Assembly: GCF_018613895.1 (NCBI RefSeq)
Contig: NZ_JAGGPH010000003.1
Span: 289,949-353,948, forward strand
Origin: Curtobacterium sp. ISL-83
GTDB taxonomy: Bacteria > Actinomycetota > Actinomycetes > Actinomycetales > Microbacteriaceae
DNA length: 64,000 bases
Direction of reading: 5' to 3'
Made by a program: the position numbers and the translations under genes. Below are positions 8,813-18,078 of this stretch, piece after piece. The notes under the pieces are model-generated. The model did not search any database and had not been told where the DNA came from. It worked only from the letters and a program-made list of their open reading frames with translations. Positions within the stretch are counted from its first letter, which is position 1, and each line of letters opens with the position of its first letter.

Positions 8813-9109
8813 TCAGGCGCCCTGTGCCTTCAGCCGCTCGAAGAAGTCGCTGTCCTGCGCGGCCCGGCGTCGGCCGAGCACCCACTCGACGACCAGGGCG
8901 ACGACGCCCGCACCGACGAGGGCGACCACCCAGATCCAGCCGCCGTCGTACCGCCAGCCGGCCCAGGTCAGGGCCTCCCACAGCACGGCGGCCGCGGTGC
9001 CGCCGACGCTCGGACCGACGAGGACCCCGCGGGTCCCGTGCCAGGGCAGGACGACGTGCGCGACGGCACCGATCAGGATGCCGCCGAGCACGGCGAAGAG
9101 CAGTTCCAC
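8813..9109 (-). CDS. Small membrane protein of unknown function
   Basis: This 98-residue protein has three hydrophobic segments (about 3-20, 30-48 and 58-80) and a charged C-terminus (RRRAAQDSDFFERLKAQ). I recognise no domain. It lies 3 bp downstream of the DUF3107 gene and is probably cotranscribed with it. Confidence 0.65.
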   Translation of the reverse strand: MELLFAVLGGILIGAVAHVVLPWHGTRGVLVGPSVGGTAAAVLWEALTWAGWRYDGGWIWVVALVGAGVVALVVEWVLGRRRAAQDSDFFERLKAQGA

Positions 9110-9112
9110 GTG

Positions 9113-9337
9113 TCAGGCGACGAAGCCGATGCGGCGCGCCTCTTCGGCGCCGACCTCGACGTAGGCGAGGGACGCGACGGGCACGATGAAGCGGCGCCCC
9201 TTCTCGTCCTGGAGCGCCAGGTGGGTCGACTTCTCGGTGAGGGCTGCCGACACGGCCTTCTCGATCTCGTCCGCCGTCTGGGCGGTCTCGAAAGCGATCT
9301 CGCGCGGGCTGTTGATGATGCCGATCTTGATGTCCAC
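9113..9337 (-). CDS. DUF3107 protein (TB9.4-like)
   Basis: This 74-residue soluble protein begins VDIKIGIINSPREIAFET and carries a middle helix rich in Glu/Lys, matching the DUF3107 family. The M. tuberculosis member, as I recall it, is TB9.4 (Rv3208A). Function is unknown. The GTG start is set by homology and by TACGCT (9349-9344, minus strand) six nt before it. A longer frame upstream has no conservation. The gene is divergent from the adnA-like gene, and the 116-bp gap should hold promoters for both. Confidence 0.85.
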   Translation of the reverse strand: MDIKIGIINSPREIAFETAQTADEIEKAVSAALTEKSTHLALQDEKGRRFIVPVASLAYVEVGAEEARRIGFVA

Positions 9338-9453
9338 GAGCACAGCGTATCCGAGCACCCCCTGGCTGCATCCGCCGTTCGCCGCGGGCGCACACCCGAC
9401 GACGACCGCGCGCGTCGAGCCGCCGTGTCGGCCGTCCTCGGTACGGTACGAGC

Positions 9454-12400
9454 GTGCCGCAGACCACGCTGATGCCAGCTCCCGCAGACGCGGGCATCGC
9501 ACGGCCGCTGGCGGCGGACCCGGGGCAGCAGGCGGTCCTCGACCTGCCCGACGACCGGCACGCCGCCGTCATCGGCGCCCCCGGTACGGGCAAGACCACG
9601 ACGCTCGCGCGGCTCGTGGCACGCCGTCTGTCCCGCCCCGACGCGATCACCCCTGACGGCCACGCGACGGTCCTGGCGCTCACCTCGGCGCGGACGGCGG
9701 CGACGGCCCTCCGCGACCGTCTCGCCGCGACCGTCGACCGGGTGATGCCGGGCGCGCTGGCCCGCACCGTGAACTCCCTCGCGTTCCAGATCGTCCAGCA
9801 CGCCGCGGCGGCGCAGGGGCAGGAACCACCCACCCTGCTGACCGGCGGCGAACAGGACCGCATCATCGCGGACCTCCTGGCCGGACACGAGACGGACGGC
9901 ACCGGGCCGGACTGGCCGCAGCCCATCACGGCGACGGTGCGCGAGCGCGCCGGGTTCCGGACCGCGCTCCGAGACGTCATGATGCGCGCGGTGGCGGCGG
10001 GGGTCGAACCCGACGACATGCGGGAGCTCGGCGACGACCGCGGCCGACCGGAGTGGCGTGCCGTGGCCGACTTCGTGGACGAGTACCGCTCCACGGTGAC
10101 GTCGTTCCGCTCGACCGGTCTCGACGCGGCCGAGCTCGTGGCGTTCGCGACCGCGGCCGTGCTCCGCGGCGAGATCCCCCCGAGCGTCGCTGCGCTCCGG
10201 CTCGTCGTGGTGGACGACACCCAGGAACTCGTCGAGGGCGAGATCGCGCTCCTCGGGGCCCTCGCTCGGTCGGGCGTGCAGATCGTCGCGTTCGGCGACC
10301 CGGACATCGCGTCGTCCGCCTTCCGCGGAGCCGAACCAGACGTGCTGGGACGGCTGGCCGGGCGCCTCGGGGTGTCCCGCGTGGACGAGGTCGTCCTCGG
10401 CACGGTGCACCGGCACCCCGAACCGATCCGGCAGCTCGTCTCCGCCGTGACCGCCCGCATCGGCGCGGCAGCCGCTGGCCGCCAGCGCTCCGCGGCGGCG
10501 AGCGACACGGACGCCCGTCACGACGCCGTCGTCCACCTGGAGGCCCCCAGCCGGTCCGCGCTCATCGTCGCGGTGGCGAGACGCCTCCGTGAGCACCGTC
10601 TGCTCGACGGGGTGCCGTGGCACCGGATGGTCGTCGTCACCCGGAGCGGCGCGGCGATCCCGGAGCTCGTGCGGGCGCTGTCGGTGGCCGAGGTGCCCGC
10701 CACCGCCGGAGCCGCACCCGTGCGCCCGCGGGACGACGGTGCCGCTCGTGCGCTGCTCGACGCCGCGGCCGTGTCGCTCGGTGTCCTGCCGCTCGACGCG
10801 GACCTCGCCACGGCCTTCGCCACCGGGCCGCTCGGCGGCCTCGACACCCTGGCGATGCGCCGTCTCCGGCTCGCGCTGCGCCGTGAGGAGCTCGCGGGCG
10901 GGGGGACCCGTACGGCCGACGAGTTGCTCGTCGACGCACTCGGCGCACCGGAGCGGCTGGCGACGGTCGACGCCGGCTTCGCCCGTCGCGCGACGCGGCT
11001 CGCCCGCAGCCTGGTCCGGGCCCGTGCGGACGCCGGAGCGGGGGCGAGCATCGAGGAGATCCTCTGGGGGTTGTGGGAGCGGAGCGGCCTCGCGGGCGTG
11101 TGGGGTGGACAGTCCGCCGCCGGCGGGGTCGGTGCCGGCGAGGCCGACCGGCACCTCGATGCCGTCGTCGGGCTGTTCACCGCGGCCAAGCGCTTCGTCG
11201 AGCGCACGCCGGATGCCCCGGCCCGGGTGTTCGTCGACGACCTCCTCGGCGCTGACCTGCCCGAGGACTCGATCGGGCCCGACCGGACCGGCGGGCGCGT
11301 CCGCGTGCTGACGCCCTCGGCGACCATCGGGCTCGAGACCGACGTCGTCGTGGTGCTCGGGTTGCAGGACGGGGTCTGGCCGAACACCCGCGTGCGGGGC
11401 AGCCTGCTCGACCCGGACGGACTCGTCCGTGCCGCCGCCGGCACCGACCACGAGCCGATCGACGACCGCGCGGCCGTCATCGCCGACGAGCTCCGACTCT
11501 TCGCACGGGCGGTGTCCCGAGCGACCACCCAGGTGGTCATCGGCACCGTCGCGAACGACGACGAAGCGCCCTCGCCGTTCGTCCGGCTCGTCCCCGTGCC
11601 ACCCGACCGGCAGCCCACCGTGCACCCGCTCTCACTCCGCGGACTCGCCGGGTCACTCCGGCGCCGGGTCGTCGCGAATGGGGACCACGAGGCTGCTTCC
11701 GCGCTCGCCCGGCTCGCCGAGGCGGACGTCCCCGGCGCCTCCCCGGACGACTGGTACGGCCTGGCCGAGCCGACGACCGACGAGCCGCTCGTCGACCTCC
11801 TCGCCGAACCGGCACCCGAGCACGAGGACGGTGAGCCGGTCGCCCCGACCGTCGCCGTGTCGCCGTCGCGGATCGGCACGTTCGAGACCTGCCCGGTGCA
11901 CTGGTTCGTCCAGACGTTCGGCGGCGGTGCGCCGAGTCCGGCCATGGGCATCGGCACGATCGTGCACGAGGTCATGGAGCACGCGGACGCCGTGGACGTC
12001 GAGTCCCTGTGGGAACGCGTCGAGGCCCGGTGGGACGAGCTGACGTTCGAGTCGCCGTGGGTGGCCGACCGGGAGCGTGCTCGCACCCGCCGGATGATCG
12101 AGGGGCTGAGCGACTACCTCCGCACCTTCGCGAGCGCCGGCCGTCGGTTGCTCGGCGCCGAGACCTCGTTCGCCCTGGTCACCGGGCCGGCACGGATGCG
12201 CGGCAGCATCGACCGGATCGAGATCGACCCGGACGGCCGCGTCAGCGTCGTGGACCTGAAGACCGGCCGGTCGATGCCGAGCGAGAAGAACGACATGCCC
12301 GAGCACCCGCAGCTCGGCGCCTACCAGCTGGCAGTCGAGGACGGTGCGGTCGAGGGAGTGCCCGCCGGGTCCACGATGGCCGACGCCCGACTGGTGTTCG

Positions 12401-12609
12401 TGCAGAACGCCCGCGGCGGCCGCGCGTACTCGGAGCGGACGCAGCACGCCTTCGACGTCGAGTCCCGGGACGCGTACCGGGAGCGGCTGCACACGGTGGC
12501 CAGGGGGATGGGCGGCCGCACGTTCACCGCGAACGTCGACGACCACTGCGAGAAGGCCCGGACCGGGGTCGAGTGCCGGATCCACGTGGTGGGAGAGGTG
12601 ACCTGGTGA
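9454..12609 (+). CDS. adnA: AdnA-like helicase-nuclease subunit
   Basis: This 1051-residue protein combines an N-terminal UvrD/Rep-like motor with a C-terminal RecB-type (PD-D/E-XK) nuclease. Walker A is GAPGTGKTTT (41-50). Motif II reads VVVDDTQEL (~250-258) rather than the usual DEYQDT, in line with the weaker motor of AdnA. The nuclease motif is VVDLKTGR (~931-938). A Cys in FETCPVHWF (~812) and two near the C-terminus (HC…EC) may take part in an iron-sulfur site, though I count only three. With AdnB it should resect double-strand-break ends. TACGGT (9442-9447) lies six nt before the GTG. The end overlaps adnB by 4 bp. Confidence 0.85.
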   Translation: MPQTTLMPAPADAGIARPLAADPGQQAVLDLPDDRHAAVIGAPGTGKTTTLARLVARRLSRPDAITPDGHATVLALTSARTAATALRDRLAATVDRVMPGALARTVNSLAFQIVQHAAAAQGQEPPTLLTGGEQDRIIADLLAGHETDGTGPDWPQPITATVRERAGFRTALRDVMMRAVAAGVEPDDMRELGDDRGRPEWRAVADFVDEYRSTVTSFRSTGLDAAELVAFATAAVLRGEIPPSVAALRLVVVDDTQELVEGEIALLGALARSGVQIVAFGDPDIASSAFRGAEPDVLGRLAGRLGVSRVDEVVLGTVHRHPEPIRQLVSAVTARIGAAAAGRQRSAAASDTDARHDAVVHLEAPSRSALIVAVARRLREHRLLDGVPWHRMVVVTRSGAAIPELVRALSVAEVPATAGAAPVRPRDDGAARALLDAAAVSLGVLPLDADLATAFATGPLGGLDTLAMRRLRLALRREELAGGGTRTADELLVDALGAPERLATVDAGFARRATRLARSLVRARADAGAGASIEEILWGLWERSGLAGVWGGQSAAGGVGAGEADRHLDAVVGLFTAAKRFVERTPDAPARVFVDDLLGADLPEDSIGPDRTGGRVRVLTPSATIGLETDVVVVLGLQDGVWPNTRVRGSLLDPDGLVRAAAGTDHEPIDDRAAVIADELRLFARAVSRATTQVVIGTVANDDEAPSPFVRLVPVPPDRQPTVHPLSLRGLAGSLRRRVVANGDHEAASALARLAEADVPGASPDDWYGLAEPTTDEPLVDLLAEPAPEHEDGEPVAPTVAVSPSRIGTFETCPVHWFVQTFGGGAPSPAMGIGTIVHEVMEHADAVDVESLWERVEARWDELTFESPWVADRERARTRRMIEGLSDYLRTFASAGRRLLGAETSFALVTGPARMRGSIDRIEIDPDGRVSVVDLKTGRSMPSEKNDMPEHPQLGAYQLAVEDGAVEGVPAGSTMADARLVFVQNARGGRAYSERTQHAFDVESRDAYRERLHTVARGMGGRTFTANVDDHCEKARTGVECRIHVVGEVTW

Positions 12610-15600
12610 CCGACGACCAGCTGCTGGAGGTCAGCGCGCTCGGCGACGCACCGGACGGCGAGACCGCCACACGGATCGACGCCCACGCGGTCGCGGACGC
12701 CCTCGGACGGCCCCGACCGACGGACCAGCAGCGTGCCGTGATCGAGTCCCCGCTCGTCCCCGCACTCGTGGTGGCCGGGGCTGGCAGCGGGAAGACCGAG
12801 ACGATGGCGTCGCGGGTGGTCTGGCTGCTCGCGAACGGGCTCGTCCGCCCGGACCAGGTACTCGGCCTGACGTTCACCCGGAAGGCCGCGGGGGAGCTCT
12901 CCGTCCGGATCAACGACCGGATCCGCGCGCTCGAGGACGTCGGCCTGATCATCCCCGGCGACGCCTTCGAGGCTCCCACGGTCTCGACGTACAACGCCTT
13001 CGCGAACGCGGTGTTCCGTGAGAACGCGCTGCTCGTCGGTCGGGACGGCGAATCACAGGTCCTCACCGAACCGTCGGCCTGGCAGCTCGCCCGCCGGGTG
13101 GTGGTCGCGGCCCGCGACGATCGCCTCGCCGGGCTCGACCGTGACGTCGACACCCTCACCGCCGCCGTCGTGGCGCTCGCCGGAGCAGCGTCGGAGCACC
13201 TCGTGGACCCGGCCGACCTCCGCCGCTTCGCGATCGAGTTCAGCGAGCTGGTCGAGCTGCCCGGGAGCAGCCGCGGCACGCCGTACAAGGCCGTCACCGA
13301 CGCCGTGGCCGCGATCGGGGCCCTCGAGCCACTCGCCGACCTGGTGGCGGAGTTCCGTCGGCAGAAGGTGGACCGCGGCTTCGTCGAGTTCTCCGACCAG
13401 ATCGCGCTCGCCCTCGCGGCGTCCGAGGCAGCGCCCCGTGTGGTGGCCGAGCTCCGGCAGCGGTACCGGGTGGTGCTCCTCGACGAGTACCAGGACACCT
13501 CCGTCGTGCAGACCCGGTTCCTCGCGCGGTTGTTCCGCGGGCACCCGGTGATGGCCGTCGGCGACCCGCACCAGTCGATCTACGGGTTCCGCGGGGCGAG
13601 CGCCGCCAACCTGGCCCGCTTCCCGCGCGACTTCGGCGACCCCGACACGTCGGCGCAGCCCGTGACGTTCGCGCTCTCCACGAGTTGGCGGAACCCCGTG
13701 GACGTGCTCGCGGCGGCGAACGCGGTCGTCGCGCCCCTGTCGGAGGCGTCCGAGGTGCAGGTCGAGCGCCTCACGCCGCGACCGGGCGCCGACGCCGGCA
13801 CCGTGCGGGTCGTCTTCCCGGAGACGCTGCCCGACGAAGCCGCCGCTGTGGCGGCCTGGTTCGCCGACCACCGGACGGCGAACCCGGAGGCGTCGATGGC
13901 CCTGCTCCTCCGCGCCCGGAAGGACCTGGCGGCGTTCACAGCGGCACTCGGCGACCGGGCCGTCCCGTACCGGGTGCTCGGCACGGGCGGTCTGCTCCGT
14001 CGTCCGGAGATCGTCGACCTGGTCGCGTGTCTCCGGGTGCTGCACGACCCCGCCGCGGGCAACGACCTGATCCGGTTGCTCGCCGGGGCCCGGTGGCGTG
14101 TCGGCGCGAAGGACATCGCCGCGCTCCACGAACTCGCGCGGTGGCTGTTCGGGCGCGACCACACGCAGCAGCGGCTCGACGACGAGCTCACCGCGGCGTT
14201 CCGGGCGTCGGTCGCGGCGGGCGAGCACGGGTCGGTCGTGGACGCCCTCGACTTCGTCGCAGCGGCACCCGACGACCACGGCGCGCTCGAGGGCATCAGC
14301 CCCGCCGGTCGAGCCCGGATGCGGGCACTCGGACAGCAGCTCGCCGCTCTGCGCACCCGCGCCGGCGGCGACCTGGTCGACTTCGTCACGCTGGTCGTGC
14401 AGGAGATGCGCCTGGACATCGAGGTCGCCGCGCACGAGCAGGGGAGCGCCACCTTCCTGGACGCCTTCATCGACGAACTCGCCGGGTTCGCCGCGACGGA
14501 CGACCGCGCGGACCTCGGATCCTTCCTCGGCTGGATCGACGCAGCAGCCCGGCGGGACGACATGGGTCCGCGGTCCGAGGAACCCGAGGCCGGCACCGTG
14601 CAGATCCTGACGATCCACGGCTCCAAGGGGCTCGAGTGGGACGCGGTCGCCGTCCCGCGCATGGTCGAGGGGGGCCTGCCCGCCCGTCCGCAGGAGGGCT
14701 CGTCCGGGTGGATCGGGTTCGGCCGGCTGCCCTACGAGTTCCGCGGCGACGCCGAGGAACTGCCGCAGCTCGCGTGGCGTGGCCAGCCCGACCAGCAGGC
14801 CGTCCGCGACGCGATCGAGGCCTTCAAGGAGCAGGTGAAGGCACGCAACGAGGACGAGGAACGCCGCCTGACGTACGTCGCCCTCACCCGCGCTCGACAC
14901 GACCTGCTCGTGTCCGGGTCGTTCTGGGCCGGCGGCGTCCGACCCACCGAGCCGAGCCGCTACCTGCACGACCTGGTCGACGCGGGCGTGCTGGACGGCG
15001 CGGCGATCCCGGAGGCCACCGAGCACGAGGTGAACCCGCTGGGCGACGCCGGTGGCACCCAGTCCTGGCCACACCTGCCGTTCGGGCAGCGCGAGGCCCG
15101 CGTGCGGGCGGCTGCCGAGCGGGTCCGGAACGCCAACCCCGCCGCCGCCGGACGCTTCGCCGCGGACATCGACCTGTTGCTCGCGGAGCGCCAGGCCGCA
15201 CGGTCGGCCCGGCACGCGGTGGTCGTCCCGCACCGTGTCCCCGCGTCCGGCTTCAAGGACTACCTGTCCGAACCCGACCGGGTCGCCGAGCGACTGCGCC
15301 GGCCGATGCCGGAGCGGCCGTACCGTGCGACCCGGCTCGGGACGCTGTTCCACCAGTGGGTGGAGCAGCGGGCGCGGGGCGGTGGCTCGCTGGAGACCCT
15401 CGACGCGTGGGACGGTGAGCTCGACCTGGACACCGACGAGCGCCCGGACGCCGGACCGGAGGCCGTGGTCACCGACGACGACGCCCGTCGCCTCGCCGAC
15501 TTCCAGGCGACGTTCGCGCGGTCCCCGTGGGCCGACCTGACGCCGATCGAGGTCGAGCGGGAGATCCACATCCCGTTCCTCGGGCACAGCGTCGTCTGCA

Positions 15601-15863
15601 AGCTCGACGCCGTCTACGAGATCGACGGCCGGGCCGAGGTGGTCGACTGGAAGACCGGCAAGGCCCCGACCGGTGCCGACGACCTGGCGAAGCGCCAGCT
15701 GCAGCTCGCGCTGTACCGCGTGGCCTACGCCGAGTTCACCGGACGGCCGATCGACCAGGTCGACGCGGTGTTCTACTTCGTGGCCGACGACCTGGAGGTC
15801 CGCCCGACCGAGCTGCTGGACCGCGCCGGACTCGAGCGCGCCTGGCAGGACGCCGTGGGGTGA
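12606..15863 (+). CDS. adnB: AdnB-like helicase-nuclease subunit
   Basis: This 1085-residue protein has intact superfamily 1A motifs: Walker A GAGSGKTE (58-65), LTFTRKAAGEL, LLDEYQDT (~291-298), GDPHQSIYGFRG and the GLEWDAVAVP/ALTRARHDLLVS motifs. A C-terminal RecB-like nuclease carries VVDWKTGK (~1010-1017). This is the canonical, lead motor of the heterodimer, while the upstream partner has the degenerate motif II. GTG at 12606 overlaps the adnA stop as GTGA, indicating coupled translation and 1:1 output. No recBCD or addAB genes are in the window. Role: end resection and recombination-dependent or independent break repair. Confidence 0.87.
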   Translation: MTDDQLLEVSALGDAPDGETATRIDAHAVADALGRPRPTDQQRAVIESPLVPALVVAGAGSGKTETMASRVVWLLANGLVRPDQVLGLTFTRKAAGELSVRINDRIRALEDVGLIIPGDAFEAPTVSTYNAFANAVFRENALLVGRDGESQVLTEPSAWQLARRVVVAARDDRLAGLDRDVDTLTAAVVALAGAASEHLVDPADLRRFAIEFSELVELPGSSRGTPYKAVTDAVAAIGALEPLADLVAEFRRQKVDRGFVEFSDQIALALAASEAAPRVVAELRQRYRVVLLDEYQDTSVVQTRFLARLFRGHPVMAVGDPHQSIYGFRGASAANLARFPRDFGDPDTSAQPVTFALSTSWRNPVDVLAAANAVVAPLSEASEVQVERLTPRPGADAGTVRVVFPETLPDEAAAVAAWFADHRTANPEASMALLLRARKDLAAFTAALGDRAVPYRVLGTGGLLRRPEIVDLVACLRVLHDPAAGNDLIRLLAGARWRVGAKDIAALHELARWLFGRDHTQQRLDDELTAAFRASVAAGEHGSVVDALDFVAAAPDDHGALEGISPAGRARMRALGQQLAALRTRAGGDLVDFVTLVVQEMRLDIEVAAHEQGSATFLDAFIDELAGFAATDDRADLGSFLGWIDAAARRDDMGPRSEEPEAGTVQILTIHGSKGLEWDAVAVPRMVEGGLPARPQEGSSGWIGFGRLPYEFRGDAEELPQLAWRGQPDQQAVRDAIEAFKEQVKARNEDEERRLTYVALTRARHDLLVSGSFWAGGVRPTEPSRYLHDLVDAGVLDGAAIPEATEHEVNPLGDAGGTQSWPHLPFGQREARVRAAAERVRNANPAAAGRFAADIDLLLAERQAARSARHAVVVPHRVPASGFKDYLSEPDRVAERLRRPMPERPYRATRLGTLFHQWVEQRARGGGSLETLDAWDGELDLDTDERPDAGPEAVVTDDDARRLADFQATFARSPWADLTPIEVEREIHIPFLGHSVVCKLDAVYEIDGRAEVVDWKTGKAPTGADDLAKRQLQLALYRVAYAEFTGRPIDQVDAVFYFVADDLEVRPTELLDRAGLERAWQDAVG

Positions 15864-15900
15864 CCAGCGGGCTGGTCAGTGAGCGCGGTGACCCGCTGAC

Positions 15901-15945
15901 GGAGGCACGCGTCGGGACGGACCCGCACCGCGCCTCCAGGCCGGG
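15901..15945. repeat. Dispersed 13-bp motif in adnB/phosphotransferase gap
   Basis: An exact GCACCGCGCCTCC lies at 15925-15937 followed by AGGCCGGG. GGAGGC at 15901-15906 can pair with GCCTCC at 15932-15937 across a 25-nt loop. It lies in the short convergent gap and may act as a terminator-like structure. Confidence 0.65.
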
Positions 15946-15947
15946 TG

Positions 15948-16946
15948 TCAGCCGTGTCGACGCTCGGTCGACGACAGCAGCTGCTCGACCTCGCCGATCT
16001 CCATCGTCTCGGGGGACACGGCCTGCAGCGGTGCGCCGCTCGGAGCGTGCACCGCGTCGACCAGGCGGTGCATCATCGCGACGGCGTCGTCGACGACCTC
16101 GGTGCTCTTCACCTGCACGCCGTGCAGCAGCCACTGTGCGGTCTCGAGTTCGTGGTGGACACGCGCGCGCTGCGCGAGCTGGCGGTCACGGCCGCCGCCG
16201 TTCGCCTCGTACGCGCTGAGCACGGTGTCGAACCCGTCCCGACGGCCGGCGAGCACCCACGCGAGGTCCTTCGCCGGGTCGCCGAGCCGCAGCTCGCCCC
16301 AGTCGACCATGCCGGTGACGACGTCGCCGTCGACGAGCAGGGACTGCGTCCCGACCGCACCGTGCACGACGGTGGGCGTGAACTGCCACAGCTGCTGGTC
16401 GCGGGCGGCACCTTCCCACCGTTCCTTGAGTGCGGCGGGCACCAGCTTGGTGGCCACCGCGCGGTCCATCACGGAGACCGCGGACCGCAGGACCTCGAAC
16501 GGCGTGAGCGACGGCAGACCCGCATCCGTGACGAAGCTCGTCGGGAGCTGGTGGACCGCGGCGAGGGCGCGGCCGACGGCCGTCGCGAGCTCCGGACGTT
16601 CCGCGAGCGCGCCGAGCGTGGGGTGCACGCCCGGGAGGGAGGTGGTCACGATCGCGCGGGTCGACCCGATGGGCGCCTGACCGCGGTACTCGGCGACACC
16701 GAACGGGAGGCGCGTGCGGATCCCGGCGCTCAGTGCCCGGATGGCGACGAGGTCGGCCGATTGACGCGCTTCCGCCCGCTGGTTGCGCGGGCGACGGATC
16801 GCGAGCTCGGGGCCGTCGGCGACCCGGAGGACGGCCGATTCGTAGTCGCCCGCCGCGACCGAGCCGAGCGTGCGCGTCCCGGAGACGAGGAGTCCGGGGA
16901 CGGCCGTCGTCGCCAACGCGGCTAGAGTGAACTGGGATCCCGCCAT
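15948..16946 (-). CDS. Aminoglycoside-phosphotransferase-fold protein with altered catalytic loop
   Basis: This 332-residue protein has the kinase-like APH fold. The metal-binding motif is preserved in MVDWGELRLGDPAKDLAW (~220-237). The Brenner loop, normally H-x-D-x4-N, reads HGAVGTQS (~199-206), so both the catalytic Asp and the Asn are replaced. It may be a pseudokinase or use a different chemistry, and an antibiotic-resistance role should not be assumed. TACCCT (16959-16954, minus strand) is seven nt before the ATG. The gene sits between adnB and nudC, where other actinobacteria also carry a variable gene. Confidence 0.8.
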   Translation of the reverse strand: MAGSQFTLAALATTAVPGLLVSGTRTLGSVAAGDYESAVLRVADGPELAIRRPRNQRAEARQSADLVAIRALSAGIRTRLPFGVAEYRGQAPIGSTRAIVTTSLPGVHPTLGALAERPELATAVGRALAAVHQLPTSFVTDAGLPSLTPFEVLRSAVSVMDRAVATKLVPAALKERWEGAARDQQLWQFTPTVVHGAVGTQSLLVDGDVVTGMVDWGELRLGDPAKDLAWVLAGRRDGFDTVLSAYEANGGGRDRQLAQRARVHHELETAQWLLHGVQVKSTEVVDDAVAMMHRLVDAVHAPSGAPLQAVSPETMEIGEVEQLLSSTERRHG

Positions 16947-17142
16947 GCCCCTCAGGGTAGGTCCGCACTGCCCGACCGAGTGCGCGCCACGCTGGCCCGG
17001 ACAGAGCCGAGCGAGTGCGTGCGGCAGGTCACGCGTCCGGACATCGGTGCGGTGCGCGTGTTCGAGTGGTCCTGTCCGGGTTCACCCCGTTCGGGTGTTG
17101 TGTTGGTCCCGTTCCGTCCGCCAGATCCGAGGAGTCCCGCCT

Positions 17143-18078
17143 GTGACCGTCGAGTTCGCCTCCCGGCTCCCGCTGTCCCGCAACGAGCTCGATCGTGACG
17201 CGGAGTTCCGCAGCACCCCCGATCTCGAGCAGGTGCTGCGCGCCGACGCGGGCACCCGGTACCTGCCGGTCCGCGGCTCAGAACTGCTGCGGAACACCGA
17301 CGGCACCCTCCGCTTCGTCGCCGCGGGGCAGGTCCCCGACGGCACCGTGACGCTGTACCTCGGTCGCGCCGTCGCGGACGCGCCGGACGCCCCCGCCGGC
17401 ACCCGCTTCGTCGCCGCCTTCGTGGACGCCGCGACCGCCGCGGCCATCGAGTCGTCGGACGACGACTGGCAGAACCTGCGGATGTTCGGCACCGAGCTCT
17501 CACCGCGTGACCAGGGCCTGGCGGTGGAGGCCGTCGCGATGGCGAACTGGCACGCCGTGCACGGCTTCTCGCCCCGCACCGGTTCCGCGACCGCCGTGGT
17601 GACCGGCGGCTGGGTGCGTCGCGACCCCGAGGGCCACGAGCACTTCCCCCGGACCGACGCGGCGATCATCGTCGGGGTCGTGGACGCCGACGACCGGATC
17701 CTGCTCGGGTCCAACGCCGCGTGGGACGCGAACCGGTACTCCCTGCTGGCCGGGTTCGTCGAGCCGGGGGAGTCCCTGGAGGACGCCGTCCGCCGCGAGG
17801 TCTGGGAGGAGTCCGGCGTCCACGTCGAAGAGCCCGAGTACCTCGGGTCGCAGCCGTGGCCGTTCCCCGCGTCCCTCATGGTCGGCTTCCGCGCCCGAGC
17901 CGTCGGCGGGGACCCGACGACGGCGCGACCGGACGGCGTCGAGATCCTCGACGTCCGGTGGTTCTCGCGGGACGAGATCCGCGACCGCGCTGGGGACACC
18001 CTGCTCCTGCCGGGTCGCACGTCGATCGCCCGCGCCATCATCGAGGAGTGGTACGGCGGGCCGCTGGACCTGCCGTGA
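17143..18078 (+). CDS. nudC: NAD+ diphosphatase NudC
   Basis: This 311-residue protein carries the Nudix box GFVEPGESLEDAVRRE…WEESGV (about 204-226) followed by the NudC-specific SQPWPFPAS (about 236-244). NudC splits NADH/NAD+ into NMN(H) and AMP and removes NAD caps from RNA. The four zinc-ribbon cysteines of E. coli NudC are missing. The equivalent stretch is HGFSPRTGSATAVVTGG, so the structural zinc is lost. GAGGAG eight nt upstream supports the GTG at 17143. The stop overlaps uvrD2's GTG. Confidence 0.93.
   Translation: MTVEFASRLPLSRNELDRDAEFRSTPDLEQVLRADAGTRYLPVRGSELLRNTDGTLRFVAAGQVPDGTVTLYLGRAVADAPDAPAGTRFVAAFVDAATAAAIESSDDDWQNLRMFGTELSPRDQGLAVEAVAMANWHAVHGFSPRTGSATAVVTGGWVRRDPEGHEHFPRTDAAIIVGVVDADDRILLGSNAAWDANRYSLLAGFVEPGESLEDAVRREVWEESGVHVEEPEYLGSQPWPFPASLMVGFRARAVGGDPTTARPDGVEILDVRWFSRDEIRDRAGDTLLLPGRTSIARAIIEEWYGGPLDLP

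Noticed and set aside
15948..16946. Macrolide or aminoglycoside resistance gene
   Set aside because: The fold matches, but catalytic Asp and Asn are missing and the context is DNA repair, so a resistance label is not supported.
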